Origin: Aeriscardovia sp040773385
GTDB lineage: Bacteria; Actinomycetota; Actinomycetes; Actinomycetales; Bifidobacteriaceae
Direction: 5' to 3'
Assembly: GCA_040773385.1 (NCBI GenBank)
Contig: JAXGWH010000007.1
Coordinates: 1-55,909, forward strand
DNA length: 55,909 nt
The position numbers and the translations under genes were made by a program. Positions 25,412 through 34,029 of this stretch are shown piece by piece; the first letter of the stretch is position 1, and each line of letters starts with the position of its first letter. The notes under the pieces are model-generated. The model did not search any database and was not told the origin of the DNA. It saw only the letters and a list, made by a program, of their open reading frames with translations.

Positions 25412-26587
25412 TCACGCGAACATGTCGCGCAGCTTGGAGAAGAAGCCCTTCTTGCGCTCGATAGGACGTGCCTGCTGCCTGAGCGCGCCCTGGTCGTCAT
25501 AAGAGTCGGCGAAAGCCTTGAGCAGACTCTTCTGACGATGGTTGAGATTGGACGGCGTGCGCACCTGCAGATGGACGATGAGGTCGCCACGGCCGGTGTT
25601 CGAGGCGCCCGCCCCGCCGTTCTCGGCGGTGTTGAGATGGGTGACGCCCAGCCCGTCGATGCTGACAGTGTCTCCTTCCTGCGAGCCCTCCGGGATCTGG
25701 ATGGTGCGGGGTCCGTCGAACGTGTCGATCTCGGCCTGATGACCCAGCGCCGCCCAGGTCATCGGCACGCGCAGCCAGCAGTGCAGGTCGTCGTCGGAGC
25801 GGGTGAAGTCCTTGTCCTGGGCGATGGTGACGTCCACGTAGAGGTCCCCGGCGGGGCCGGCCCCCTCGCCGACCGCGCCCTGCGAGGCGAGGCGGATACG
25901 CGTCTTGTCATGGATGCCGGCCGGGATGCGCACGCCCACGGTGCGGTCGGTGCGCACACGCCCCTCCCCGTGGCAGGTGGGGCACGGATTGGTGAACACG
26001 GTGCCGTGGCCGCCGCAGTTCTCGCACGGCTGTGTGGAGACCATCCGTCCCAGCAGCGTGGAGGAGACCTTCTGCTGGTAGCCGCTGCCGTGGCACACCG
26101 GGCACTGGACCGGCGCCGAGCCGTCCGCCGAGCCGGCACCTTTGCAGGTGGGACACACGCCGTACGTGTTGACGGTCACAGTGTGCGCGGCACCGAAAAC
26201 AGCGTCCTTGAGGCTGATGGTGAGCTGGGTGAGCGCGTCCTGGCCGGGCTGCTGGCGGGGGACCGGGCCGCGTGAGGCGCCGCTGCCGAAACCGGTGTTG
26301 AAAAAGTCAGAGAAGATGTCGGAGAACCCACCGAAGTCCGAGGCGCCGAAACCGGCCTGCTGCGGGTGGTCGGGGTCCACGCCCGCGTCATACATCTGCT
26401 TCTTCTGCGGGTCGGAGAGCACGGAGTAGGCTCGGTTGACCTGTTCGAACTTGTCCTTGTACTGTTCCCCGGCGATATCAGGATGGTATTTGCGCGCCAT
26501 CTTCCGGTAGGCCTTGCGGATCTCGTCGTCGGAGGCGTCGCGCGACACGCCGAGAATCTGGTAATAGTCTTCCTGCTGGTCTGCCAC
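25412..26587 (-). CDS. dnaJ: Chaperone DnaJ
   Basis: The 391-aa Hsp40 stimulates DnaK ATPase and presents unfolded clients. The J domain (residues 1-70) has YYQILGVSRDASDDEIRKA and the essential HPD. A Gly/Phe-rich stretch follows, then the zinc-binding region with four CxxCxGxG repeats (CPTCKGAG, CPVCHGSG, CENCGGHG, CPTCHGEG) and the C-terminal client-binding domains. It starts 3 bp after the hrcA stop, so the two are one operon controlled by HrcA. Confidence 0.95.
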   Translation of the reverse strand: MADQQEDYYQILGVSRDASDDEIRKAYRKMARKYHPDIAGEQYKDKFEQVNRAYSVLSDPQKKQMYDAGVDPDHPQQAGFGASDFGGFSDIFSDFFNTGFGSGASRGPVPRQQPGQDALTQLTISLKDAVFGAAHTVTVNTYGVCPTCKGAGSADGSAPVQCPVCHGSGYQQKVSSTLLGRMVSTQPCENCGGHGTVFTNPCPTCHGEGRVRTDRTVGVRIPAGIHDKTRIRLASQGAVGEGAGPAGDLYVDVTIAQDKDFTRSDDDLHCWLRVPMTWAALGHQAEIDTFDGPRTIQIPEGSQEGDTVSIDGLGVTHLNTAENGGAGASNTGRGDLIVHLQVRTPSNLNHRQKSLLKAFADSYDDQGALRQQARPIERKKGFFSKLRDMFA

Positions 26588-26590
26588 GGG

Positions 26591-27832
26591 TCATGCCTCC
26601 TGACGGCCGATGATGGTGGAAAGATAGTCTGCCACGGTCTTGACCGCGGCCATAGTCGAAGGATAGTCGATGTGGGTGGGGCCGATCGAGCCCACATAGG
26701 CGGACCCGCCGGTACCGTCTCCAGTCTGGCCGCCGGAGGATTCGGAGCCGTCCCGGACGGCGGAATCTGGGTCCTGCTTTTCCCCGTGTCCTTCCCCGGC
26801 CTTTGTCCCGGTTTTCGGGTCATCGCCTGCCGGACGGTCTTCTCCGGCCGGTTCTGCCGACAGTCCCCCGCCCACGGTGTCCCCATGGGCCGGGTCCGCC
26901 TCGGGCGAGGCCGTATAGGCGCTGGAGACCACCGAGGAATGCAGAAGCCCACGAAGATGCGTCTCCTCACCGATGGCCACGCCCACGCCGGTGCGGGTGC
27001 CGAGCCGGGAGACGGACGAGAGCAGGCGCATCATGACGACCTGCTCCTCGAGGGCGTCGAGCAGGGAGGAGATCTCCTCGCGAGACACGCGTGTGCTCTT
27101 GGTCAGATGCGCGGTACCGGCCATATAGAGCGAGTCGGACCGGACCGAATCGTCCAGTCCTGTGAGCGCGGACGCCACCGCGCGGGCGAACCGCGAGACG
27201 CTGGTGCCGGGATCCTGCTGCGCGAGATCCCGGGCGATGCCCGAAAGACGGGAGACAGGACGGCCCTGCCCCGATTCGTTGATCCGCGCCGACAGGTCGG
27301 CGATATCCGTGAGGGAGGGGACGTCGGCGGTGATGATGGTGCGCTGCTCGACGCGCCCGGTGCTGGAGATGACGATGAGGAGGAAGACGGCCGCCGACAG
27401 CGGCACGATCTCGAAGCGGCGCAGCGTGGCGTGCGTGAACGAGGGCGAGCTGACCATGGCGATCTGTCCGGTGAGGCGGGCGAGCAAGCGCGCGGCCATG
27501 CGCAGCGTGTCCTCCATGCTCGGCTGGCCGTCGAGGAACTCGGAGATCGCGGCCCTCTGCGGGGCGGACAGCGGCATGACGGAGACCATGTGGTCCACAA
27601 GCAGCCGATAGGCGCGCACCGTGGGCACACGTCCGGCGGAGGTGTGCGGCTGCTCCAGATAACCGGCGTCCTCCAGCTCGGCCATATCGTTGCGGATGGT
27701 CGCGGGGCTGGCCTTGACGGGAAGCCTTTCCGCGACGGCCGAGGAGCCGACCGGCTCGCGTGTGGCGAGGTAGCGCTCGACGACCGCGCGCAGCACCTGC
27801 ACCCGGCGCTCGCGCGGATCCCTCTTCGTCAC
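26591..27832 (-). CDS. hrcA: Heat-inducible transcription repressor HrcA
   Basis: The 413-aa repressor binds CIRCE elements. I chose the GTG at 27832 behind GAAGGAAATT, giving VTKRDPRERRVQVLRAVVERY and the winged HTH with PVKASPATIRNDMAELEDAGYLEQPHTSAGRVPT. The C-terminal VGSIGPTHIDYPSTMAAV is canonical. Between residues about 304 and 374 lies a Gly/Asp/Glu-rich disordered insertion of about 70 aa in the C-terminal domain, longer than in standard HrcA (about 340 aa). Upstream is a CIRCE-like repeat, so the operon is autoregulated. The tkt gene diverges on the other side. Confidence 0.94.
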   Translation of the reverse strand: MTKRDPRERRVQVLRAVVERYLATREPVGSSAVAERLPVKASPATIRNDMAELEDAGYLEQPHTSAGRVPTVRAYRLLVDHMVSVMPLSAPQRAAISEFLDGQPSMEDTLRMAARLLARLTGQIAMVSSPSFTHATLRRFEIVPLSAAVFLLIVISSTGRVEQRTIITADVPSLTDIADLSARINESGQGRPVSRLSGIARDLAQQDPGTSVSRFARAVASALTGLDDSVRSDSLYMAGTAHLTKSTRVSREEISSLLDALEEQVVMMRLLSSVSRLGTRTGVGVAIGEETHLRGLLHSSVVSSAYTASPEADPAHGDTVGGGLSAEPAGEDRPAGDDPKTGTKAGEGHGEKQDPDSAVRDGSESSGGQTGDGTGGSAYVGSIGPTHIDYPSTMAAVKTVADYLSTIIGRQEA

Positions 27833-27871
27833 AATTTCCTTCTTTCTGGTTACATCACGCCCTACCCAAAA

Positions 27872-27898
27872 TTGGCACTCACCATTGTAGACTGCCAG
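27872..27898. promoter_or_regulatory. CIRCE-like HrcA operator
   Basis: TTGGCACTC, nine spacer bases, then GACTGCCAG resembles CIRCE (TTAGCACTC-N9-GAGTGCTAA). One arm is 8/9 to consensus; the arms differ from perfect symmetry at two positions. It lies 40 bp upstream of the hrcA start. Confidence 0.8.
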
Positions 27899-28029
27899 TT
27901 CATCGCCGAGAGCGCACCCCATGGGGTCGTCACCTCCATCCCCTAAAATTTTCTGCGGTACAAAAGGTGGGAAACGGGGACGACGCATGTCCTCCGGACC
28001 GCCCGGCAACCGAAAGGGAATAAAACACA

Positions 28030-30132
28030 ATGAGCGATTTCACTTGGTCCGAGCTCGACCAGCGCGCCGTCAACATGTCCAAGGCCCTCACCGCCGACGC
28101 GGTGGAGAACACCGGAAGCGGCCATCCTGGCTCCGCCATCTCGCTGGCACCCGTCGTCTACACGCTGTACCAGCGCTTCATCAAGCACGATCCGAACGAC
28201 CCGCAGTGGGCCGGCCGCGACCGCTTCATCCTCTCCGGCGGCCACGTCTCCCTGGTCCAGTACGTCCAGCTCTACCTGTCCGGCTATGGCATCACCCTCG
28301 ATGACTTCCGTCACTTCCGCTCCCTCGACGGCAAGCTGACCGGCCACCCTGAGTTCGGCCAGATCCCGGGCATCGAGATGACCACCGGCCCGCTCGGCCA
28401 GGGTCTCGCCTCCGGCATCGGCTTCGCCTACGGCGAGCGCTACCAGCGCGGCCTGCTCGACCCGGACGCCCCCGCCGGCACCTCGCCGTTCGACCATAAG
28501 ATCTGGATCACCGCGGGCGAGGGCGACCTCGAGGAGGGCATCTCCTCCGAGGCCAGCTCGCTGGCGGGCATCGAGAAGCTCGGCAATGTGTTCGTCATCT
28601 TCGACGCCAACCATCTGCAGATCGAGGGCGACACCAAGGTCGCGCTCGATGAGGATGTTCTCAAGCGCTACGAGGCCTACGGCTGGTACACCGACGAGGT
28701 GAGCTTCATCCAGCCTGACGGCTCCTACAAGGAGGACGTCGCCGCCTTCGCCGACGCCGTCTCCAAGGCCGAGCAGGTCACCGACCGTCCGCACCTCATC
28801 AAGGTCGACACGCTCATGGCCTGGCCGACCCCGGGCAAGACCAACGACCCGTCCGCGCACGGCTCCAAGCTCGGCGCCGAGGCCGTCTCCGGTCTCAAGA
28901 AGGTCCTCGGCCTCGACCCGACCAAGTCGTTCATCGTCGACGAGGACGCGCTCGCCCATGCGCGCGAGGTCGCCCAGCGCGGCCAGGCCGCCCATGCCGA
29001 GTGGGACAAGAAGTACAACGCCTGGCGCGACGCCAACCCGGACAAGGCCGCCCTGTACGACCGCATCCATGCCGGCAAGCTGCCGGAGGGCTTCGACGAG
29101 GCGCTCGACAAGGCCGTCGCGGGCTTCAACGCCGGCGACAAGGTCGCCACGCGCAACGCCTCCGGCGCCGCCATCAACGCCATCGCCAAGGTCATGCCGG
29201 AGCTGTGGGGCGGTTCCGCCGATCTCGCCGGCTCCAACAAGACCACCATCAACGGCGCCGCGTCGTTCGACCCCGCCTCCGATGAGACGAAGCAGTGGCC
29301 GGATGCCAGCCCGTACGGCCGTGTGATCCACTTCGGCGTGCGCGAGTTCGCCATGGGCACCATCACCAACGGCATCCTGCTGGGCAGCGACACCCGTCCG
29401 TTCGGCGGCACGTTCTTCATCTTCTCCGACTACGAGCGTCCGGCAGTCCGTCTCGCCGCGCTCATGGACATCCCGAACCTGTTCGTGTGGACGCACGACT
29501 CCGTCGCCATCGGCGAGGACGGCCCGACCCACCAGCCGATCGAGCACCTCACCTCGATGCGCGCCATCCCGAACCTCGAGGTGGTCCGTCCGGCCGATGA
29601 GTTCGAGACCGTCGAGGCCTATCGCTGGTTCTTCGAGAAGAACAACTCGCACCCGACCGCGATGATCCTCACCCGCCAGGGCGTCCCGGCGCTCGCCGAG
29701 ACCGCCGCCAAGGCGCGCGAGGGTGTGCGCCGCGGCGCCTACGTGCTCGTCGACACCGAGGGCGATCCGGACGTGATCCTCATGGGCTCCGGCTCCGAGG
29801 TCCATCTCGCCGTCGAGGCCGCCAAGTCGCTGGCCGAGCAGGGCATCAAGGCCCGCGTGGTCTCCGTTCCGTCGATGGAGTGGTTCGAGGAGCAGTCCGC
29901 GGATTATCGTGAGTCCGTGCTTCCCGCCTCCGTCAAGGCGCGTGTGTCCGTCGAGGCGGGTCTGGCCATGCCGTGGTACAAGTACCTCGGCGAGTACGGC
30001 AAGCCGGTCTCCATCGAGCGCTTCGGCCTGCAGGGCGACGGCGCGACCAACATGAAGGTCCTCGGCATCACCGCCGAGCACGTCGAGGATGCCGCCAAGG
30101 CGTCCATCGAGGCCGTCAAGGCCGCCCGCTGA
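28030..30132 (+). CDS. tkt: Transketolase
   Basis: The 700-aa thiamine-diphosphate enzyme moves two-carbon units between sugar phosphates; in bifidobacteria it works with transaldolase to make pentose phosphates for the phosphoketolase (bifid) shunt. Visible motifs are GSGHPGSAISLAP, the ThDP-binding GEGDLEEGISSEASSLAG, and the pyrimidine-domain DGPTHQPIEHL. C-terminal SVPSMEWFEEQSADYRESVLP is typical. AAAGGG lies about 10 bases before the ATG at 28030. Codon use is strongly GC3-biased, as expected for a highly expressed gene. The gap to hrcA (27833-28029) contains the palindrome ACCCCATGGGGT (27916-27927) and an AT-rich CTAAAATTTT that may be part of the promoter. Confidence 0.97.
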   Translation: MSDFTWSELDQRAVNMSKALTADAVENTGSGHPGSAISLAPVVYTLYQRFIKHDPNDPQWAGRDRFILSGGHVSLVQYVQLYLSGYGITLDDFRHFRSLDGKLTGHPEFGQIPGIEMTTGPLGQGLASGIGFAYGERYQRGLLDPDAPAGTSPFDHKIWITAGEGDLEEGISSEASSLAGIEKLGNVFVIFDANHLQIEGDTKVALDEDVLKRYEAYGWYTDEVSFIQPDGSYKEDVAAFADAVSKAEQVTDRPHLIKVDTLMAWPTPGKTNDPSAHGSKLGAEAVSGLKKVLGLDPTKSFIVDEDALAHAREVAQRGQAAHAEWDKKYNAWRDANPDKAALYDRIHAGKLPEGFDEALDKAVAGFNAGDKVATRNASGAAINAIAKVMPELWGGSADLAGSNKTTINGAASFDPASDETKQWPDASPYGRVIHFGVREFAMGTITNGILLGSDTRPFGGTFFIFSDYERPAVRLAALMDIPNLFVWTHDSVAIGEDGPTHQPIEHLTSMRAIPNLEVVRPADEFETVEAYRWFFEKNNSHPTAMILTRQGVPALAETAAKAREGVRRGAYVLVDTEGDPDVILMGSGSEVHLAVEAAKSLAEQGIKARVVSVPSMEWFEEQSADYRESVLPASVKARVSVEAGLAMPWYKYLGEYGKPVSIERFGLQGDGATNMKVLGITAEHVEDAAKASIEAVKAAR

Positions 30133-30167
30133 GCCGTCCGGCACAGCCCGTCCAGAACACAATTGTC

Positions 30168-30193
30168 GGCCGCCACTGAGTTGTGTGGCGGCC
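30168..30193 (+). other. Hairpin between tkt and tal
   Basis: GGCCGCCAC and GTGGCGGCC form a perfect 9-bp stem with an 8-base loop, ending just before the strong AAAGGAGG site of tal. It lacks a T-tract, so it is more likely an mRNA processing or stability element, or an attenuator, than a full terminator. Confidence 0.6.
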
Positions 30194-30215
30194 ACTAAAG
30201 GAGGAATTCATCACT

Positions 30216-31325
30216 ATGGCAGAGAATGCTTACACTAAGAAGGTCACCGACAACGGCGTCTCCATCTGGCTTGATGATCTGGACCGCACCCGCATCACCT
30301 CGGGCAACCTCCAGGAGCTCATCGACAACTACAACGTCGTCGGTGTGACCACCAACCCGTCCATCTTCCAGAAGGCCCTCGCCCAGGTCGGCCCCTACGA
30401 CGAGCAGCTCAAGGAGCTCGGCAAGATCGACGTCGACGACGCCGTTCGCGAGCTGACCACCACCGATGTGCGCAACGCCACCGACATCTTCCGTGACGTC
30501 GCCGAGAAGTCCAACTGGGTCAACGGCCGCGTGTCCATCGAGGTGGATCCGCGCCTCGCCCACAAGACCGCCGAGACCGAGGAGCAGGCCGAGCTTCTGT
30601 GGAAGAAGGTCGACCGTCCGAACGCGATGATCAAGATCCCGGCCACCCTCGAGGGTCTGCCGGCCATCACCGCCACGCTCGCCAAGGGTATCTCCGTCAA
30701 TGTGACGCTCATCTTCTCGGTCGAGCGCTACCAGCAGGTCATCGACGCCTTCCTTGATGGCATGGAGCAGGCTGCGGCCAACGGCCATGACCTCTCCAAG
30801 ATGGAGTCCGTCGCCTCGTTCTTCGTCTCCCGCGTCGACACCGCTGTGGACAAGCTCCTTGAGGCCAACGGCTCCGCCGGGGCCAAGGCGCTCGAGGGCA
30901 AGGCCGCCGTGGCCAACGCCCGCATCGCCTATGAGGTCTTCGAGAAGAACTTCAAGAACAACGCTCGCTGGGATGCCCTTGCCGCCAAGGGTGCCCATGT
31001 CCAGCGTCCGCTCTGGGCCTCCACCTCCACGAAGAACCCGAGCTACAGCCCGACCCTCTACGTCTCCAGCCTCATCGCCCCGGACGTCGTCAACACCATG
31101 CCGGAGAAGACCCTCAAGGCTCTCGCCGCCGGTGGTGAGGGTGAGCCTTCCATCGAGGGCACCTTCGAGGAGTCCCACAAGGTGATGAATGAGCTCGAGA
31201 AGCTCGGCATCCACATCAAGGATGTCACTGACCAGCTCGAGGCCGAGGGCGTCTCGAAGTTCATCGCTTCCTGGGATTCCGTCCTCTCCGATGTCCAGAA
31301 GGGCATCGACCGCGTCAACGCCTGA
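30216..31325 (+). CDS. tal: Transaldolase
   Basis: The 369-aa enzyme (long actinobacterial type) exchanges dihydroxyacetone units through a Schiff base. The motifs GVTTNPSIFQKALAQ and MIKIPATLEGLPAI (catalytic Lys in IKIP) are intact, and RPLWASTSTKNPSYSPTLYV is typical of this subfamily. The ATG at 30216 lies 11 bases after a near-perfect AAAGGAGG. It follows tkt by 83 bp and forms the bifid-shunt pair. A strong hairpin follows at 31449. Confidence 0.97.
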   Translation: MAENAYTKKVTDNGVSIWLDDLDRTRITSGNLQELIDNYNVVGVTTNPSIFQKALAQVGPYDEQLKELGKIDVDDAVRELTTTDVRNATDIFRDVAEKSNWVNGRVSIEVDPRLAHKTAETEEQAELLWKKVDRPNAMIKIPATLEGLPAITATLAKGISVNVTLIFSVERYQQVIDAFLDGMEQAAANGHDLSKMESVASFFVSRVDTAVDKLLEANGSAGAKALEGKAAVANARIAYEVFEKNFKNNARWDALAAKGAHVQRPLWASTSTKNPSYSPTLYVSSLIAPDVVNTMPEKTLKALAAGGEGEPSIEGTFEESHKVMNELEKLGIHIKDVTDQLEAEGVSKFIASWDSVLSDVQKGIDRVNA

Positions 31326-31448
31326 GACGCATCCCTTCGGGGATACAGTCGCGAAGGCGTGACGCCGTCAGTCTGGTCTGCCGTGACCCGATCAGCCGCC
31401 GAGAGGTGAATGATCGCTGAGGGCGACAACTGGCTGGCCGCTCATGCT

Positions 31449-31487
31449 GAAGGGGGATGTCCGGATTCGTTCCGGGCATCCCCCTTC
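31449..31487 (+). terminator. Strong hairpin terminator after tal
   Basis: A 17-bp stem (one wobble) with a 5-base loop, built on GAAGGGGGATG and its complement. The T-tract is weak, but the position and stability fit termination of tkt-tal. The rest of 31326-31631 holds no gene. Confidence 0.75.
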
Positions 31488-31631
31488 GTCGTCTGTGCCG
31501 TCTTTCTATCGTTCTGGTGTTGTTTTCTCCACGTGATCCGTGTCTCTGCTTGAAGCGTTCTTTGTGCACTCTGTCTGCAGATCTTCACAGATCGGCAGGA
31601 AAACGGTGTGGCAGACCGATGACAACAAATC

Positions 31632-32441
31632 TCAGACGAGCTTGTAACCGCCGTCCGCGCATATGACCTCGCCGTCGATATACTCGGCGGCGTCCGAGGC
31701 GAGGAACGCGACGACCCCGGCGACCTCCTCGGGCTTACCAAACCGCCCCTTGCTGATGCGGCCCGTGATGGTCTTGTTCAGCTCGGGCGGGTTCTGGCGC
31801 GTCATATCCGTGTCCATCCAGCCCGGGCAGACGCAGTTGACGTTGACGACCGGCTGATAGGCCAGGGACATGGTCTTGGTGAGGTTGAGCAGCGCGGCCT
31901 TGGCGGCGTCGTATTCGGCTGACTCGGCATTGTAGGTCTTCATCACGCCGATGGTACCGATGTTGACGACCCGCCCGAAGCCACGCTCGACCATGGTGGG
32001 CGCGAGGAGTTTCGTCAACAGGAACGGCGCGTAGAGGTGGATGCACATCATCTTGCCAAAGTCGTCGATGGTTTTGTCCTTGACAGGTCCGTAGAGCACG
32101 TAGCCGGCGTTGTTGACCAGCATGTCGATATGGCCGAACACCGCCAGCGCCTGCTTGGCGAGGCGCTCGATGTCCTCGTTCTTGGTGAGGTCCGCCTGGA
32201 TCACCTCGGCGCGGACGCCGTAACGTGCGCGGATCTCCTCGGCTGTCTCGTCCGCCTTGGCCTTGTTGCCGGCGTAATGGACGATGACGTCGTAGCCCTG
32301 CCCGGCGAAGGTGAGCGCCTCGGCCCGCCCCATGCCGCGTGAGGAGCCGGTGACAAGGACGGTGCGATGTGTGCCGTCCGGGTTGATTCCGTTCTGCGGC
32401 GCTGTCGCGGTCGGGTTTGTGTCTGTCTGTGGCTGGTTCAT
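31632..32441 (-). CDS. Short-chain dehydrogenase/reductase (SDR)
   Basis: The 269-aa protein is a classical SDR: cofactor motif VTGSSRGMG, DMLVNNAGYV, and the catalytic Tyr-Lys pair in EYDAAKAALLN, with VNCVCPGWMDTDM and ICADGGYKLV at the end. The catalytic Ser position falls in NIGTIGVMK, where Thr/Gly stand instead of the usual SS, so activity may be altered. NADP preference is suggested by the Ser-Arg after TGSS. It starts at 32441 behind AAGGAAG and lies downstream of a broken NAD(P)-binding gene and a marR gene on the same strand. The substrate is unknown. Confidence 0.85.
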   Translation of the reverse strand: MNQPQTDTNPTATAPQNGINPDGTHRTVLVTGSSRGMGRAEALTFAGQGYDVIVHYAGNKAKADETAEEIRARYGVRAEVIQADLTKNEDIERLAKQALAVFGHIDMLVNNAGYVLYGPVKDKTIDDFGKMMCIHLYAPFLLTKLLAPTMVERGFGRVVNIGTIGVMKTYNAESAEYDAAKAALLNLTKTMSLAYQPVVNVNCVCPGWMDTDMTRQNPPELNKTITGRISKGRFGKPEEVAGVVAFLASDAAEYIDGEVICADGGYKLV

Positions 32442-32510
32442 GATGTCTTCCTTCCCTGTGTCCCTTGTAAGCTGCCCAAGGATTTTCGGTGGATGATTCT
32501 ATGAGGACGC

Positions 32511-33139
32511 TCAGTTCGTCAGGCCGAGGCTCTCGTTGAGGCCTTTGTCGGTTTCGACCAGATCGGCGAGGCAGGCGGCGATGGCCGCCCTATCCACCGA
32601 CCACGTTTTCGGTTGTTCCCCTTCGCGGGTGAGACGGTAGGAGGAATCGTCCCCGTCGCGGATCATCGGGCAGCGCAGGAGCGTGTATGCCACGCCGCTG
32701 GTGGCGATGGCATCGGCGGCCTGTGTGTAGTCGGGCCGCGCCTTGGCGAGCTGGTTGAGCATCATGCCGTGGATCCCGCGGATCTCATGGTGGATGCCCC
32801 ATGCCGGTGATCCAGAGGATCCTGCATACCCCCGGCTTTCTTCGCCTCGGTGGCCAGGATCCGTGCCATCGTGAGCACGTCGCCCTCGAGGGAGGCGATG
32901 ACGACCTCCTGCCCCTCGACCGCACGCCGTACATCGGCAGGGTCGGTGGCATCCCCCTTGACGATGTGGAGTCTCTCGTATGTCGGGCGCCCGTTGTCGT
33001 CGACGATCCCCTGGTCAGCGAGTTTGTGCGGGCTGCGCACGAAAAGCGTCAGCTCGATGTCATCCAGTTTCATGAATCGACGGACGACGTACCGTCCGGT
33101 CTGACCTGTCGCCCCAAAGATTACCGCTTTCGTCGTCAT
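32511..33139 (-). pseudogene. NAD(P)-binding (NmrA/SDR-like) oxidoreductase, two homopolymer frameshifts
   Basis: From the ATG at 33139 (GGAGGTG upstream) the product reads MTTKAVIFGATGQTGRYVVRR, an atypical-SDR Rossmann start, up to EAKKAG. The frame is then lost at a run of five C (32829-32833 on the plus strand). Removing one base gives VCRILWITGMG. A second extra base in the CCCC at 32797-32800 must also be removed to continue through IHHEIRGIHGMMLNQLAKA to the end, GLNESLGLTN. Repaired length is about 209 aa, normal for NAD(P)H-binding proteins of this type. As read, it is two fragments. It was probably co-regulated with the SDR and MarR genes. Confidence 0.85.
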
Positions 33140-33356
33140 CACCGCACCTCCGTCTGGATCATTGCGACAGACCCGGATCCCTGAATCACGATCCTCGTCT
33201 GTCCGTATCGACCAGTGATATGGTACGACCATCGGACTATCTGAAACAAGACTCATCACTATTTATTTCCAACGGGGAAACAGCACTCTTCCCACCGGAG
33301 GACGACACACAAAACAGCAGGGCTCCGGTCAGCGGAACTCTGACCTGCGGGACCCC

Positions 33357-33454
33357 GGTCACTCCCCTAAGATCGCCGTACGGAAGGCGGTCGACCCGCA
33401 CGCGGACGGCAGCACGGGCATTGGTCACTCCCCTAAGATCGCCGCACGGAAGGC
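33357..33454. repeat. In-frame 66-bp duplication at the 3' end of marR
   Basis: A 32-base unit occurs at 33357-33388 and 33423-33454 with one mismatch (GCCGTACGG versus GCCGCACGG). The second copy encodes the MarR C-terminus and stop (AFRAAILGE); the first, 66 bp downstream on the minus strand and in the same frame, encodes AFRTAILGE and another stop. The 34 bp between copies stays open. Confidence 0.9.
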
Positions 33455-33952
33455 TGAGTTATAGGCCTCTATGCCTTTGAGGAGGTTCGCGCGCAGATTC
33501 GGCGGCAGGCTCCCCATTGCCGCCGTCTCCGCCTCATGGACGCGCGGGATGAGACCGTCGGCATACGCACGCCCCTCCGCGGTGAGATAGATCGCCTTGG
33601 CACGCCGGTCATCCGGTCGCTCCCTCAGCTCGACCAGACCTTTCTTGTACAGTGCCGTCACCACGGAGTTCACCGTCTGCTTGGGCAGGAAGCTCGCCTC
33701 GCGAATGTCCTTCTGGGTCAGCCCCTGCTGCCGGTCGATGAGCATGATGACGTAGAGCGTGGTGTAGGGCACGCCGACCGATCTTGCATAGGACTCGTAG
33801 ACGCCGTCGAGGCTCTGCCACGCAGCGCAGAACGTGCGTGTCTGCTCCTCGAGCGTGGTCTGAGGTGCGGATGATGGTTCCGAGGATGCCGCTTTCGCAG
33901 GTGGCGGCGTCATGGATTCCGGTTTTACGGATGGCTTGGTAGGTATCTGCAT
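33425..33952 (-). CDS. MarR-family transcriptional regulator
   Basis: The 175-aa winged-helix protein has the MarR core from about residue 35: GVPYTTLYVIMLID, QKDIREASFLPKQTVNSVVTAL (recognition helix), and the wing ERPDDRRAKAIYLTAEGRAY. The DDRR-K motif is diagnostic. The first 30 residues are Pro/Ser-rich. I chose the ATG at 33952, which has AGGTGA 8 bases upstream; an ATG at 33973 lacks such a site. It probably controls the neighbouring NAD(P)-binding and SDR genes and perhaps LtrA/MFS upstream, in response to a small ligand; this is inference. Its C-terminal codons are duplicated beyond the stop. Confidence 0.87.
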   Translation of the reverse strand: MQIPTKPSVKPESMTPPPAKAASSEPSSAPQTTLEEQTRTFCAAWQSLDGVYESYARSVGVPYTTLYVIMLIDRQQGLTQKDIREASFLPKQTVNSVVTALYKKGLVELRERPDDRRAKAIYLTAEGRAYADGLIPRVHEAETAAMGSLPPNLRANLLKGIEAYNSAFRAAILGE

Positions 33953-34029
33953 CGTCTGTGTCACCTGTGTCATGTGTTCGATCGTATACCGTCTGATGAC
34001 AGGACTTTCCCCGAACGACTATCACACCG

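Noticed and set aside
27943..30195. 750-codon open frame on the minus strand opposite tkt
   Set aside because: It mirrors the GC3-rich codons of transketolase, has no ribosome-binding site or recognisable domain, and the plus-strand gene is certain.
31632..33973. Toxin-antitoxin or defence island
   Set aside because: The genes are an SDR, a broken NAD(P)-binding protein and MarR; no nuclease, helicase or toxin fold is visible apart from the separate Fic protein.
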